Shown here: positions 1 to 8,559 of the stretch, one piece after another
Layout: each line of letters begins with the position of its first letter
Position numbering within the stretch: the stretch's first letter is position 1
NCBI GenBank assembly: GCA_964504305.1
Contig: CAZDEB010000004.1
Span: 62,001-126,000, forward strand
Source of the DNA: UBA11606 sp964504305
GTDB lineage: Bacteria > Actinomycetota > Acidimicrobiia > Acidimicrobiales > Aldehydirespiratoraceae
Length of the DNA: 64,000 bases
Direction: 5' to 3'
Notes under the pieces: generated by a model
What the model was told of the DNA's origin: nothing
The model's input: the letters and a program-made list of their open reading frames with translations, nothing else
Databases searched by the model: none
Made by a program: the position numbers and the translations under genes

Positions 1-29
1 CGGGCGGCTTCGGTGCATCGGTCACGGCG

Positions 30-2855
30 GTGATTCTACGCGGGCACCTTGGTCACGAAGGACTCATCCGGTACGATCCGCGGATCGTGCGGCTCGCATT
101 CAACCGCCTCATGGGCTGGCTTCAAGAACGCCCCGCGGCAAGAGTCGGACTCGTTATTGGCGGTGTGGTGGCGTTTGCCTTCTGGGAGCCGCTGTTCGCC
201 GGTGGCTCTTTGGTCCCCACCGACTTGCTCGATCAGCACGCTTCGGTGTTCAACGGCGACCGGGCGTTCGGGTTTGTCGCTGAGCGGGCATCGGGTGATG
301 TGCTCAATATCCATTCGCATTGGACCATGGTCGGTCGGACCTTTCGTGATGGCTGGTCGTGGTGGAATGGTTCGCTTGGCCTTGGGTATCCGGTGATGAA
401 GGGCGGGTTCCCGGTTTTTGCGCTGCCGTACTTGGTTCTGCCTGCCTGGTACGCGGCGGGCGCTATGGCCGCGTTTCGCACGGTCAGCGCATGGTCGCTC
501 ACCTACGGGTGGCTTCGTACGTTTGGTCTTCGCCGGTCTTCGGCGCTCGTTGGCGGCGCGGCGTTTGCTTTTTCGGGGTTCGTGATTGGTTGGGGCGGCT
601 GGCCCCATGCCAACGTCGCTGCTCTTGCCCCCGGGTTGTTGTGGGCGGTGGAGAAGCTGATTGTTCAGCCGAGCTTGCGGCGGGGAGTACCGGTCGGGCT
701 GATGTTCGCGGCGATGGTGTGGGCCAACTTCCCGCTGGTCTTGATCTACTTGACCGCGGGAACGCTGATGTATGTGGCGGCTCGCCTTGTCACCGAGCAT
801 GGGATACGTCGGTTTCCTGCCGTGGTTGGTGGTCTTCTCTCGAGCACCATGCTGGCCGCGGTTATCGCCATCGGGTTTGCTCTGCCCCACATCTGGCATT
901 TCTCGGAGCGGCTTGGCTGGGGCGATACGACCTATCGGCGGTTCTCAACCGATTCGTCGGCCGGCGCCGAGTACCTGCTTACGAGCGTGTTCCCCGCGGC
1001 GTTTGGTTCTGACGGCCACGGGTCGCCATGGTGGGGGGCGGGTAATTGGGTCGAGTTCCAGATTCACGTTGGTGCGCCCGTGCTGGCCCTGGCGGTGTTC
1101 GCCGTGGCCGCTTGTCGGCACGGTGCCAGCGACCGCCGCCGCCTCGGTGCGGTTTACGGACTGTGGGCAATGGTCTTTGTGGGGGCGATGATTGCTTACG
1201 TCGGCGGACCCATAACCCGGATTCTGCAGACGATGATCGGTGACGTCGGGGGTTTGGCGACGCGTTCCAAAGTGCTGGTTTCGCTGGGCCTGGCTGGTCT
1301 CGCGGCCTTTGGGTTCGAGGCGTGGCTCGAAGATGATCCTGAGGTGGTGCGCTCCCGGCGCCGCAGCGCGGCAATCGCCGCGGTCTTGGGTGCGGGGTTT
1401 GGATTGTTCATGCTCAACAGCACGCGGCACTGGCTCGACGCCATGACGCTGCTCGGGAACCGGCGGTCTTTCTTGTTGGCATCGATCCCGCCGCTCGGTG
1501 CGACGGTGGCTATCGCGATCGTTTTGTTGGCTCGAGATCGCGGATGGCTCGGGGGAAAGGGCGTGCGCAACCTTGCGGCCATCACCGTGGTGGCCGAGTT
1601 GTTGACCTTCGCCATGCCGATCCCGACGGTTGCATCCGCCGGAGAACGAATCCACGAGACCGAATCTCACGAGCTCGTCGCCGAGTTGCTGGCCCCTGGG
1701 GAACGACTGACTGGTCAACGCAACGCCTTTTTTGCCAACTCCACGCAGATATTCGACATCAGGGTGCTCGGCGGCGACGTTCTCAAGTCGCCCGGCTATC
1801 AGGCGTTGATGACCGCTGTTGACCCAACGATTCTCACCGTTGAGGCCGGCGGCACCCCGACGTATCCGTCGATTCCGTTCGACGTCGACCTCACTCTGTC
1901 GGTCTGGGATGCCCTGGGGATTGGGGTTTGGGCGTTGCGCCCCGGAATAATTCCGCCCGGGCGAGTCGAGCCGCCAACCACGCTGGCATCCACCGCTGAT
2001 CTGGTGATTTCGGAACGTCTTGGCGAACTCGTAGTGCCCCCGACTGGGTTACGTGCCGTGCTGTTGAGCTTGGAACTTGATCGTCCCGCGGCTGGTCGTA
2101 TCTTTGTCGAGCTTCGAGACGGCGACGACGTCGTACTTTTGTCGGAGCGCCGTGATGATGGGCTCTTCGGCGAGCCGAGCGTGCGTCCTTTCACCGTTGC
2201 CGAGGGCCGATTCGCTCCCGGGTCCAAGCTCGCAGTGCGAGTCTGGGCGTCGGGCGACCCCGATCCCGTAATGCTGGGCATCGACGCGACCGAGGCGGCA
2301 TCAATTGGTTATGTAGCGGCCGAGAGCGACGGGCTGGAACTGGTAGCAGGCGGCGATGTGACGCTGTTGCATCGCCAACGCAGTGCCTACGTGCGCTTGT
2401 ACGACTCGGTGGTCGTGCAGCCGTCGCCAGAGCGAGCCGCCGCGATCGTCGTTGATCGAGCCTCTATTGATCAGGGGCCCGCGGTGGTCGACCGGGCCGT
2501 CGACCTCGCAGATGAAGCGGATGCATCGGCGCGGCTGATCGTCGACCTCGTTGAGGTCGAGGGCGACCAAATCCGTACGCGGGTCAGCGTCGACCGTGCC
2601 GCGTTGCTGGTTGCCGCCGAGAACGCCTACCCCGGGTGGAGTGTGACCATTGACGGCCAACCCTCGGATTTGGTGGTTGCCGACAGCACGCTGCTAGGGG
2701 TTGTGGTGCCCCCGGGAGATCATGAAGTTGTCTTCGAGTTTCGGCCGACCCACCTCGGTGCATCAGTGCTTATCTGGTTCCTGACAGCGGTTCTAGCCGC
2801 GGTGGTCTGGCGTGGCTTGGATGATCGAAACCGTATAAGACGCCGCGCGGGTTGA
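30..2855 (+). CDS. YfhO-like multi-pass membrane protein
   Basis: Large integral membrane protein. Many hydrophobic segments occupy the first two thirds. The C-terminal third is an extracytoplasmic beta-rich region ending in a motif typical of YfhO proteins (a YPGWSVTIDG stretch, then PPGDHEVVFEFRP), followed by one last membrane helix and a basic tail. YfhO-type proteins are linked to glycosylation of wall or lipid polymers, in some cases with lipid-linked sugars. A specific substrate cannot be read here. The start is uncertain: GTG at 30, GTG at 87 and ATG at 111 are all in frame, and the frame is open to the left edge, so the true start may lie outside the window. The next gene on this strand is rpsL, with a gap of about 108 bases. 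Confidence 0.7.
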   Translation: MILRGHLGHEGLIRYDPRIVRLAFNRLMGWLQERPAARVGLVIGGVVAFAFWEPLFAGGSLVPTDLLDQHASVFNGDRAFGFVAERASGDVLNIHSHWTMVGRTFRDGWSWWNGSLGLGYPVMKGGFPVFALPYLVLPAWYAAGAMAAFRTVSAWSLTYGWLRTFGLRRSSALVGGAAFAFSGFVIGWGGWPHANVAALAPGLLWAVEKLIVQPSLRRGVPVGLMFAAMVWANFPLVLIYLTAGTLMYVAARLVTEHGIRRFPAVVGGLLSSTMLAAVIAIGFALPHIWHFSERLGWGDTTYRRFSTDSSAGAEYLLTSVFPAAFGSDGHGSPWWGAGNWVEFQIHVGAPVLALAVFAVAACRHGASDRRRLGAVYGLWAMVFVGAMIAYVGGPITRILQTMIGDVGGLATRSKVLVSLGLAGLAAFGFEAWLEDDPEVVRSRRRSAAIAAVLGAGFGLFMLNSTRHWLDAMTLLGNRRSFLLASIPPLGATVAIAIVLLARDRGWLGGKGVRNLAAITVVAELLTFAMPIPTVASAGERIHETESHELVAELLAPGERLTGQRNAFFANSTQIFDIRVLGGDVLKSPGYQALMTAVDPTILTVEAGGTPTYPSIPFDVDLTLSVWDALGIGVWALRPGIIPPGRVEPPTTLASTADLVISERLGELVVPPTGLRAVLLSLELDRPAAGRIFVELRDGDDVVLLSERRDDGLFGEPSVRPFTVAEGRFAPGSKLAVRVWASGDPDPVMLGIDATEAASIGYVAAESDGLELVAGGDVTLLHRQRSAYVRLYDSVVVQPSPERAAAIVVDRASIDQGPAVVDRAVDLADEADASARLIVDLVEVEGDQIRTRVSVDRAALLVAAENAYPGWSVTIDGQPSDLVVADSTLLGVVVPPGDHEVVFEFRPTHLGASVLIWFLTAVLAAVVWRGLDDRNRIRRRAG

Positions 2856-2963
2856 GGTTCCCGCGTTGCCCGCGTATGCTTTTGCGCTGGCCTTGACGCG
2901 CGTGTCGTTTTTGTCGCAGTGTCGGCCTTCTCCGCAAATTTTCGTTTCACCAAGGATTTATTC

Positions 2964-3335
2964 GTGCCCACGATTCAGCAGCTGGTCCGCAAAGGCCGCG
3001 AGACCAAGCGTCGCAAGGAAGCCACCCCGGCGCTCAAGGGAGCACCGCAGCGTCGCGGTGTCTGTACCCGCGTCTACACCGCCACCCCGAAGAAGCCCAA
3101 CTCGGCTCTTCGTAAGGTCGCTCGTGTCCGGCTCACTTCCGGCACCGAAGTGACCGCCTACATCCCGGGCGAGGGTCACAACCTCCAAGAACACTCCATC
3201 GTGTTGGTGCGTGGCGGTCGTGTTAAGGACCTCCCTGGTGTTCGTTACAAGATCGTGCGAGGCACGCTCGACACCTCTGGTGTTCGTGACCGCAAGCAGG
3301 CCCGTAGCCGTTACGGCGTCAAGAAGGACAGCTGA
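2964..3335 (+). CDS. rpsL: 30S ribosomal protein S12
   Basis: S12 sits at the decoding centre of the small subunit and affects accuracy and streptomycin response. The 123-residue product starts PTIQQLVRKGR and carries the conserved TPKKPNSALRK and PGVRYKIVRG loops. The longer open frame upstream is not conserved, so GTG 2964 was chosen; it follows an AAGGA-type site at about 2952. It is the first gene of an rpsL-rpsG-fusA-tuf-rpsJ group. rpoC is not immediately upstream, where a membrane protein gene lies instead. Confidence 0.97.
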   Translation: MPTIQQLVRKGRETKRRKEATPALKGAPQRRGVCTRVYTATPKKPNSALRKVARVRLTSGTEVTAYIPGEGHNLQEHSIVLVRGGRVKDLPGVRYKIVRGTLDTSGVRDRKQARSRYGVKKDS

Positions 3336-3336
3336 C

Positions 3337-3807
3337 ATGCCGCGTAAAGGCCCCGCAACACGCCGCGAGATCGTCGCCGACCCGATTCACAAGTCGGTTC
3401 TCGTTACCCAGTTCATCAACAAGGTTCTGCAGCGCGGCAAGCGTTCGACCGCCGAAAAGATCGTTTACGACGCCCTCAACATTGTCGAAGAAAAGACCGG
3501 CGCGGAGCCGGTCGCCACGCTCAAGCGGGCCGTCGACAACGTTCGTCCTCAGCTCGAGGTTCGCAGCCGTCGTGTCGGTGGCGCCACCTATCAGGTGCCG
3601 GTCGAGGTGCGCCCTCGCCGGGCGTCCACCCTTGCTATTCGCTGGATGGTGAGCTTCTCTCGCGGTCGCCGCGAACGCACCATGGCCGAGCGTCTCGCCA
3701 ACGAGATTCTCGACGCCAGCAACGGCATCGGCGCTTCTTGCAAGCGCCGTGAAGACCTTCAAAAAATGGCCGAAGCCAACAAGGCGTTTGCCCATTACCG
3801 CTGGTAG
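3337..3807 (+). CDS. rpsG: 30S ribosomal protein S7
   Basis: S7 nucleates assembly of the 30S head and contacts tRNA in the E site. The 156-residue product begins MPRKGPATRRE and has the normal family length and the RRVGGATYQVP region. The start ATG lies one base after the rpsL stop, so the two genes are translationally coupled. A longer in-frame extension upstream lies inside rpsL and was rejected. Confidence 0.97.
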   Translation: MPRKGPATRREIVADPIHKSVLVTQFINKVLQRGKRSTAEKIVYDALNIVEEKTGAEPVATLKRAVDNVRPQLEVRSRRVGGATYQVPVEVRPRRASTLAIRWMVSFSRGRRERTMAERLANEILDASNGIGASCKRREDLQKMAEANKAFAHYRW

Positions 3808-3853
3808 CTCCGGCTGCCGCGGTCTATCCGTTCACCACCCCGTACACTTTTCT

Positions 3854-3893
3854 ACGACCGGGCATTTCCTTCAAAACGAAAGGGCCCGGTCGT
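3854..3893 (+). terminator. Hairpin between rpsG and fusA
   Basis: A 10-bp perfect stem pairs 3854-3863 (ACGACCGGGC) with 3884-3893, with a 20-base loop that can pair further (CCTTT with AAAGG). No clear T-run follows. It may be a partial terminator, a processing site or a leader element for fusA-tuf. Confidence 0.45.
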
Positions 3894-3932
3894 GGTGCGT
3901 ATCCGCACCGCTCGTTTACCTGAGGAACCTCC

Positions 3933-6026
3933 ATGGCTGAGAAGCGAACCCCCCTCGCCAAGACCCGAAACATCGGGATCATGGCTCACATCGACGCTGG
4001 TAAGACCACCACGACCGAACGCATCTTGTACTACACCGGTCGGTCATACAAGATCGGCGAGGTCCACGACGGCGCGGCCACGATGGACTGGATGGAACAA
4101 GAGCAGGAGCGTGGCATCACGATCACGTCGGCTGCTACTCACTGCATCTGGAACGACCACCGCATCAACATCATCGATACGCCTGGTCACGTCGACTTCA
4201 CCGTTGAGGTCGAACGTTCGTTGCGGGTGCTCGATGGCGCCGTCGCTGTCTTTGACGGTGTTGCGGGCGTCGAGCCTCAGACCGAAACGGTTTGGCGTCA
4301 AGCCGACCGCTACAACGTGCCCCGCATGTGTTTCGTCAACAAGATGGACCGCACCGGCGCCGACTTCTACTTCTGTCTCGACACCATCAAAGATCGTCTG
4401 ACCAAGAACGTTGCGGTGCTGCAGCTGCCGATCGGTGCCGAAGGTGACTACGCCGGTACCGTCGATCTCGTCAAGATGAAGGCCCTGGTGTGGCCCGCTA
4501 CGACCGATGAAAAAGATCTGGGCGCCACTTACGAAGAGCAGGACATCCCCGCGGACCTCGCCGACGATGCCGCTCTTTACCGCTCCGAGTTGCTCGACAC
4601 TCTTGCCGACTTCGACGAAGACCTGATGATGAAGGTCCTCGACGAGGAAGAAATCACCGAAGCCGAGATCAAGGCCGCGATCCGCACCGGCACTCTCGAG
4701 CATGGCCTCGTTCCGGTTCTCAACGGCACGGCGTTCAAGAACAAGGGCGTTCAGCCGTTGCTCGATGCCGTGCTCGACTACCTCCCGTCTCCGCTCGATG
4801 TTCCGCCGATCACCGGCGAAGACAAGGGTGGCAACGAGGTATCTCGTGCCGCGAGCGACGACGAGCCATTCTCGGCACTTGCTTTCAAGATCATGACCGA
4901 CCCTCACGTTGGTCGCCTGACCTACTTCCGGGTGTACTCCGGCACCTTCAGCAAGGGCGACATGGTGCTCAACACCCGCACGTCGAACAAGGAGCGGGTT
5001 GGTCGAATCCTCGAAATGCACGCCAACGACCGCGTCGACAAGGACGGGGTCGCGACCGGCGACATTGCCGCTGGCATCGGCATCAAGAACACCCGAACCG
5101 GCGACACGTTGTGTGATCCCGCTCACCCAATCACGTTGGAGAATCTCGATTTCCCGACCCCGGTGATCGAGGTTGCGGTCGAACCGAAGTCAAAGGCCGA
5201 CCAAGAGAAGATGGGCAAGGCCCTCCAGGCGCTGGCCGAAGAGGATCCCACTTTCCGGGTCACGACCAACGAAGAGACCGCCCAAACCATCATCGCCGGC
5301 ATGGGCGAACTGCACCTCGAGGTGCTGGTCGACCGCATGAAGCGCGAGTTCAAGGTCGAGGCCGCCGTGGGCAAGCCGCAGGTGGCCTACCGCGAGACCA
5401 TTACGGCCACGGTTGCCGAATACACCTACACCCACAAGAAGCAGACCGGTGGTACTGGTCAGTTTGCCGTGATCTCTGCGACGATCGAGCCGAACCCCGG
5501 TGGCGAGTACGAATTCGAATCGAAGATCACCGGTGGGTCAGTTCCCAAGGAATACATCAAGCCTGTCGACCAAGGCGTGCAGGAGGCAATGAGCAACGGT
5601 GTGCTCGCCGGCTTCCCCACCGTCGACATCAAGGTCACGCTCGAAGATGGCAAGACCCACGACGTCGACTCGTCGGAAATGGCCTTCAAGATTGCTGGCA
5701 ATGCCTGGTTCCGCGAGGTAGCTCGCAAAGCCAAACCAACCCTTCTCGAGCCGGTCATGGCTGTCGAAGTTGTCACTCCTGACGACTATCTCGGCGATGT
5801 GGTCGGCGACGTGAACTCCCGTCGCGGTCAGGTGCAAGGCACCGAACAGCGCGGGAATAACCAAGTTGTGAATGCACTCGTGCCGCTCTCCGAGATGTTC
5901 GGATACAGTACGGACCTGCGTTCACGCACGCAGGGGCGGGCTACGTACACGATGCAATTCGATTCGTACCAGTCCACACCTGCAAACGTCCAGGAAGAGA
6001 TCGTCGCCCGCGTCCGCGGCGAGTGA
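3933..6026 (+). CDS. fusA: Elongation factor G
   Basis: EF-G is the GTPase that drives translocation on the ribosome. The 697-residue product is of usual length and shows the P-loop AHIDAGKT, the switch motif DTPGH and NKMD for guanine recognition, followed by domains II to V. The start ATG follows a GAGGAA site. The gene is separated from rpsG by 125 bases holding a hairpin, and is followed by tuf after 50 bases. Confidence 0.98.
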   Translation: MAEKRTPLAKTRNIGIMAHIDAGKTTTTERILYYTGRSYKIGEVHDGAATMDWMEQEQERGITITSAATHCIWNDHRINIIDTPGHVDFTVEVERSLRVLDGAVAVFDGVAGVEPQTETVWRQADRYNVPRMCFVNKMDRTGADFYFCLDTIKDRLTKNVAVLQLPIGAEGDYAGTVDLVKMKALVWPATTDEKDLGATYEEQDIPADLADDAALYRSELLDTLADFDEDLMMKVLDEEEITEAEIKAAIRTGTLEHGLVPVLNGTAFKNKGVQPLLDAVLDYLPSPLDVPPITGEDKGGNEVSRAASDDEPFSALAFKIMTDPHVGRLTYFRVYSGTFSKGDMVLNTRTSNKERVGRILEMHANDRVDKDGVATGDIAAGIGIKNTRTGDTLCDPAHPITLENLDFPTPVIEVAVEPKSKADQEKMGKALQALAEEDPTFRVTTNEETAQTIIAGMGELHLEVLVDRMKREFKVEAAVGKPQVAYRETITATVAEYTYTHKKQTGGTGQFAVISATIEPNPGGEYEFESKITGGSVPKEYIKPVDQGVQEAMSNGVLAGFPTVDIKVTLEDGKTHDVDSSEMAFKIAGNAWFREVARKAKPTLLEPVMAVEVVTPDDYLGDVVGDVNSRRGQVQGTEQRGNNQVVNALVPLSEMFGYSTDLRSRTQGRATYTMQFDSYQSTPANVQEEIVARVRGE

Positions 6027-6076
6027 TCGTCTCCTAACCCAATCCCCAAGCACGAAACGACTAAGGAAAAACAGTT

Positions 6077-7264
6077 ATGGCCAAGGAGACGTTCCAGCGG
6101 AACAAGCCGCACGTCAACGTGGGAACGATGGGCCACATCGACCACGGCAAGACCACCCTCACCGCTGCGATCACTAAGGTTCTCGCCGACAACGTCGAAG
6201 GTTCGGCGTTTACCGAGTTCTCAAACATCGACAACGCGCCCGAAGAGCGCGAGCGTGGTATCACCATCAACGTTTCGCACGTCGAGTACGAAACCGAGAA
6301 CCGTCACTACGCCCACGTCGACATGCCGGGTCACGCCGACTACATCAAGAACATGATCACTGGTGCGGCTCAGGTCGACGGTGCCATCCTTGTGGTTTCG
6401 GCGGCCGACGGTCCCATGCCCCAGACCCGTGAGCACGTGTTGCTCGCCCGTCAGGTTGGTGTGCCGAAGATTGTTGTTGCTTTGAACAAGACCGACATGG
6501 TCGACGACGACGAACTCCTCGAGCTCGTCGAAATGGAAGTCCGCGAACTTCTTGACGAGTACGACTTCCCCGGCGACGACACCCCAGTCGTGCATGTGTC
6601 GGCGCTCAAGGCCCTCGAGGGCGACGACGACGCGGCGGCCAAAGTCATGGAGCTCATGGCTGCGGTCGACGATTACGTCCCCACCCCCGAGCGCGATCTC
6701 GACAAGCCCTTCCTGATGCCGATCGAGGACGTGTTCTCGATCACCGGTCGTGGCACCGTCGTGACCGGCAAGGTCGAGCAGGGCGCGGTTCACACCGGCG
6801 ACAGCCTCGAAATTGTCGGCATCAAGGACACCTCGACCACCACTTGTACCGGTGTCGAGATGTTCCGCAAGCTTCTCGATCAGGGCCAGGCCGGCGACAA
6901 CATCGGCGCCTTGCTGCGTGGTGTCGACAAGGACGACGTTCAGCGTGGCCAGGTGCTCGCCGCTCCCGGCAGCATCACCCCGCACACCGAGTTCGAAGCT
7001 CAGGTCTACGTGCTGTCGAAAGAAGAAGGCGGCCGTCACAAGCCGTTCTTCACCAACTACCGCCCGCAGTTCTACTTCCGCACCACCGATATCACCGGTA
7101 CCATCCAGCTGCCCGAGGGCACCGAGATGTGCATGCCTGGCGATAACACCGAGATGCATGTCGAGCTGATCAACCCGATCGCCATGGACGAGGGCCTGCG
7201 CTTCGCTATCCGCGAAGGCGGCCGTACCGTTGGTGCTGGCTCGGTAACGAAGATTCTTAAGTAA
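6077..7264 (+). CDS. tuf: Elongation factor Tu
   Basis: EF-Tu delivers aminoacyl-tRNA to the ribosome as a GTP complex. The 395-residue product shows GHIDHGKTT, DMPGH and NKTD, then the beta-barrel domains II and III, ending VGAGSVTKILK. AAGGA precedes the ATG. The G-domain motifs differ slightly from the commonest forms (DMPG rather than DCPG, NKTD rather than NKCD), which is ordinary variation. rpsJ follows 8 bases later. Confidence 0.98.
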   Translation: MAKETFQRNKPHVNVGTMGHIDHGKTTLTAAITKVLADNVEGSAFTEFSNIDNAPEERERGITINVSHVEYETENRHYAHVDMPGHADYIKNMITGAAQVDGAILVVSAADGPMPQTREHVLLARQVGVPKIVVALNKTDMVDDDELLELVEMEVRELLDEYDFPGDDTPVVHVSALKALEGDDDAAAKVMELMAAVDDYVPTPERDLDKPFLMPIEDVFSITGRGTVVTGKVEQGAVHTGDSLEIVGIKDTSTTTCTGVEMFRKLLDQGQAGDNIGALLRGVDKDDVQRGQVLAAPGSITPHTEFEAQVYVLSKEEGGRHKPFFTNYRPQFYFRTTDITGTIQLPEGTEMCMPGDNTEMHVELINPIAMDEGLRFAIREGGRTVGAGSVTKILK

Positions 7265-7272
7265 GGCTGACT

Positions 7273-7593
7273 ATGGCTGCAGGACAGAAGATTCGTATCC
7301 GACTCAAGGCTTACGACCACGAAATCATCGATCAGTCGACAAAGAAGATTGTCGAAACGGTGAAGCGGACGCAGGCTCACCTGTCGGGTCCGATCCCTCT
7401 GCCAACCGAGAAGCATCGTTTCACGGTTATCAAGGGTCCGTTCAAGGACAAGGATTCTCGGGAACATTTCGAGATGCGCATCCATAAGCGTCTTCTCGAC
7501 ATCCTCGATCCTTCGCCCAAGACGGTGGATTCACTTCAGCGTCTCGACCTGCCAGCCGGCGTCGATATCGAAATCAAAATCCAACAAGCCTAA
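7273..7593 (+). CDS. rpsJ: 30S ribosomal protein S10
   Basis: S10 is a 30S head protein that also works as NusE in antitermination. The 106-residue product carries the family pattern KIRIRLKAYDHEIID and GPIPLPT. It lies 8 bases after tuf. Normally rpsJ is followed at once by rplC. Here two strong hairpins and a block of unrelated genes intervene, so rpsJ ends its transcription unit. Confidence 0.98.
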   Translation: MAAGQKIRIRLKAYDHEIIDQSTKKIVETVKRTQAHLSGPIPLPTEKHRFTVIKGPFKDKDSREHFEMRIHKRLLDILDPSPKTVDSLQRLDLPAGVDIEIKIQQA

Positions 7594-7600
7594 TTGTTGG

Positions 7601-7648
7601 ATTTGTGCACCGAAACCGGTGCTATCGCACCGAGTTCGGTGCACAAAT
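7601..7648 (+). terminator. Long inverted repeat just after rpsJ
   Basis: ATTTGTGCACCGAA at 7601-7614 is the exact inverse of 7635-7648. Inside it CGGTGC (7617-7622) pairs with GCACCG (7627-7632) around a TATC loop, giving about 20 paired bases with one small internal mismatch. It begins 7 bases after the rpsJ stop, so it probably acts in 3' end formation together with the next hairpin. Confidence 0.7.
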
Positions 7649-7651
7649 CGT

Positions 7652-7687
7652 GAGAGCCCCAGACCTTTGGTCTGGGGCTCTCCCCGT
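7652..7687. terminator. Bidirectional terminator between rpsJ and the SLH gene
   Basis: A perfect 14-bp stem pairs 7652-7665 (GAGAGCCCCAGACC) with 7669-7682 around a TTT loop, then CCCCGTTTT. It sits between convergent genes and can serve both strands. Confidence 0.85.
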
Positions 7688-7700
7688 TTTCGTCCGATTC

Positions 7701-8420
7701 TTAGCCTTGTGAGATCACTTCGGTCACAATAACGTCGTGGGTGAAGTTCCCTTTGTTGTTGGTGCAGCTTGTGGCGCTACCCCGCAGCCACAGTTCGACC
7801 GTATGGACGCCAGCGCTGAGCGACGGAAACAGCGCCTGAGCGAACCACGCGCCCCCTGCCCCGTACTCGACGACGTTTCCACTGTCGGTACCGCTATAGA
7901 CCGTGCTGGCCGCACCGACGTCGGTGAGGCCATCCACGCGGATCTGCCAGTGGCAGAACTGCGAGGTCGTGGCAACCTGATCGCTGTGACCGTCGACGCC
8001 TAGGACGATGTCAGTCGACGTTTGCGCTTTCGTGAACACGCCGAGGTCGGTGGTTTTTTCCCAACTGGTTGTGACTGTTGTGTCGACTTGAACTCCTCCG
8101 TATTGAATCCGGGTGATCGTGGGGGCGGCTGCCTGTACCGCATTAAGTATCGCAAGAAATCCGGGCTGCACCACGTTGGTGTCGTAACGGTGAGCGAAGG
8201 TCACGTTCTGGGCCCTGGTCACCGGTAGATCAGGTCCGAACGTTCCGTCACCAAACCCGGTGGTGATGCCGTTGTCGGCGGCCCAGTTGATGGCGGCTTC
8301 AAAGGGCGGACCGTGGGTCACGTCGGGGAATCGGTGCGTTGCAAAAGCGGTCGCCGGTGCAAGAAGTGCGATCGTCACAATGGCTATGCCTAGACGAACC
8401 TTGGTAATTGTGAATGTCAT
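7701..8420 (-). CDS. Secreted protein with one S-layer homology (SLH) domain
   Basis: The 239-residue product starts with a signal peptide (basic start, hydrophobic core, likely cut after ATAFA). A single SLH-type domain covers about residues 30-80, with the FPDV start, AINWAADNGITTGFGDGTFGP and PVTRAQ. The rest is a cysteine-containing, probably beta-sandwich domain I cannot name. SLH domains usually bind secondary wall polymers, so the protein is likely surface-attached. The first 85 residues closely match those of the next minus-strand gene, which indicates tandem duplication followed by exchange of C-terminal domains. Confidence 0.75.
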   Translation of the reverse strand: MTFTITKVRLGIAIVTIALLAPATAFATHRFPDVTHGPPFEAAINWAADNGITTGFGDGTFGPDLPVTRAQNVTFAHRYDTNVVQPGFLAILNAVQAAAPTITRIQYGGVQVDTTVTTSWEKTTDLGVFTKAQTSTDIVLGVDGHSDQVATTSQFCHWQIRVDGLTDVGAASTVYSGTDSGNVVEYGAGGAWFAQALFPSLSAGVHTVELWLRGSATSCTNNKGNFTHDVIVTEVISQG

Positions 8421-8559
8421 TCATGTGTCCTTGCGGTTGTATTTCGAGAGCAGGAGGTTTGGTGGCGCCGCTCGGTCGCGACGCGAAAATTCTTGCGAGC
8501 GAGGGGCGGTCGATGGGCGCGATTAGCGACCTGGCGCTGCGCCCCGCTCGCTTGTCGAC

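Noticed and set aside
36..899. 287-codon open frame on the minus strand
   Set aside because: Antisense to the YfhO-like gene; the product is Arg/Pro/His-rich with no domain, as expected from high-GC third positions.
4044..5126. 360-codon minus frame within fusA
   Set aside because: Mirror of a highly conserved gene; composition is dictated by the fusA codons.
6221..7159. 312-codon minus frame within tuf
   Set aside because: Same cause; no ribosome site and no domain.
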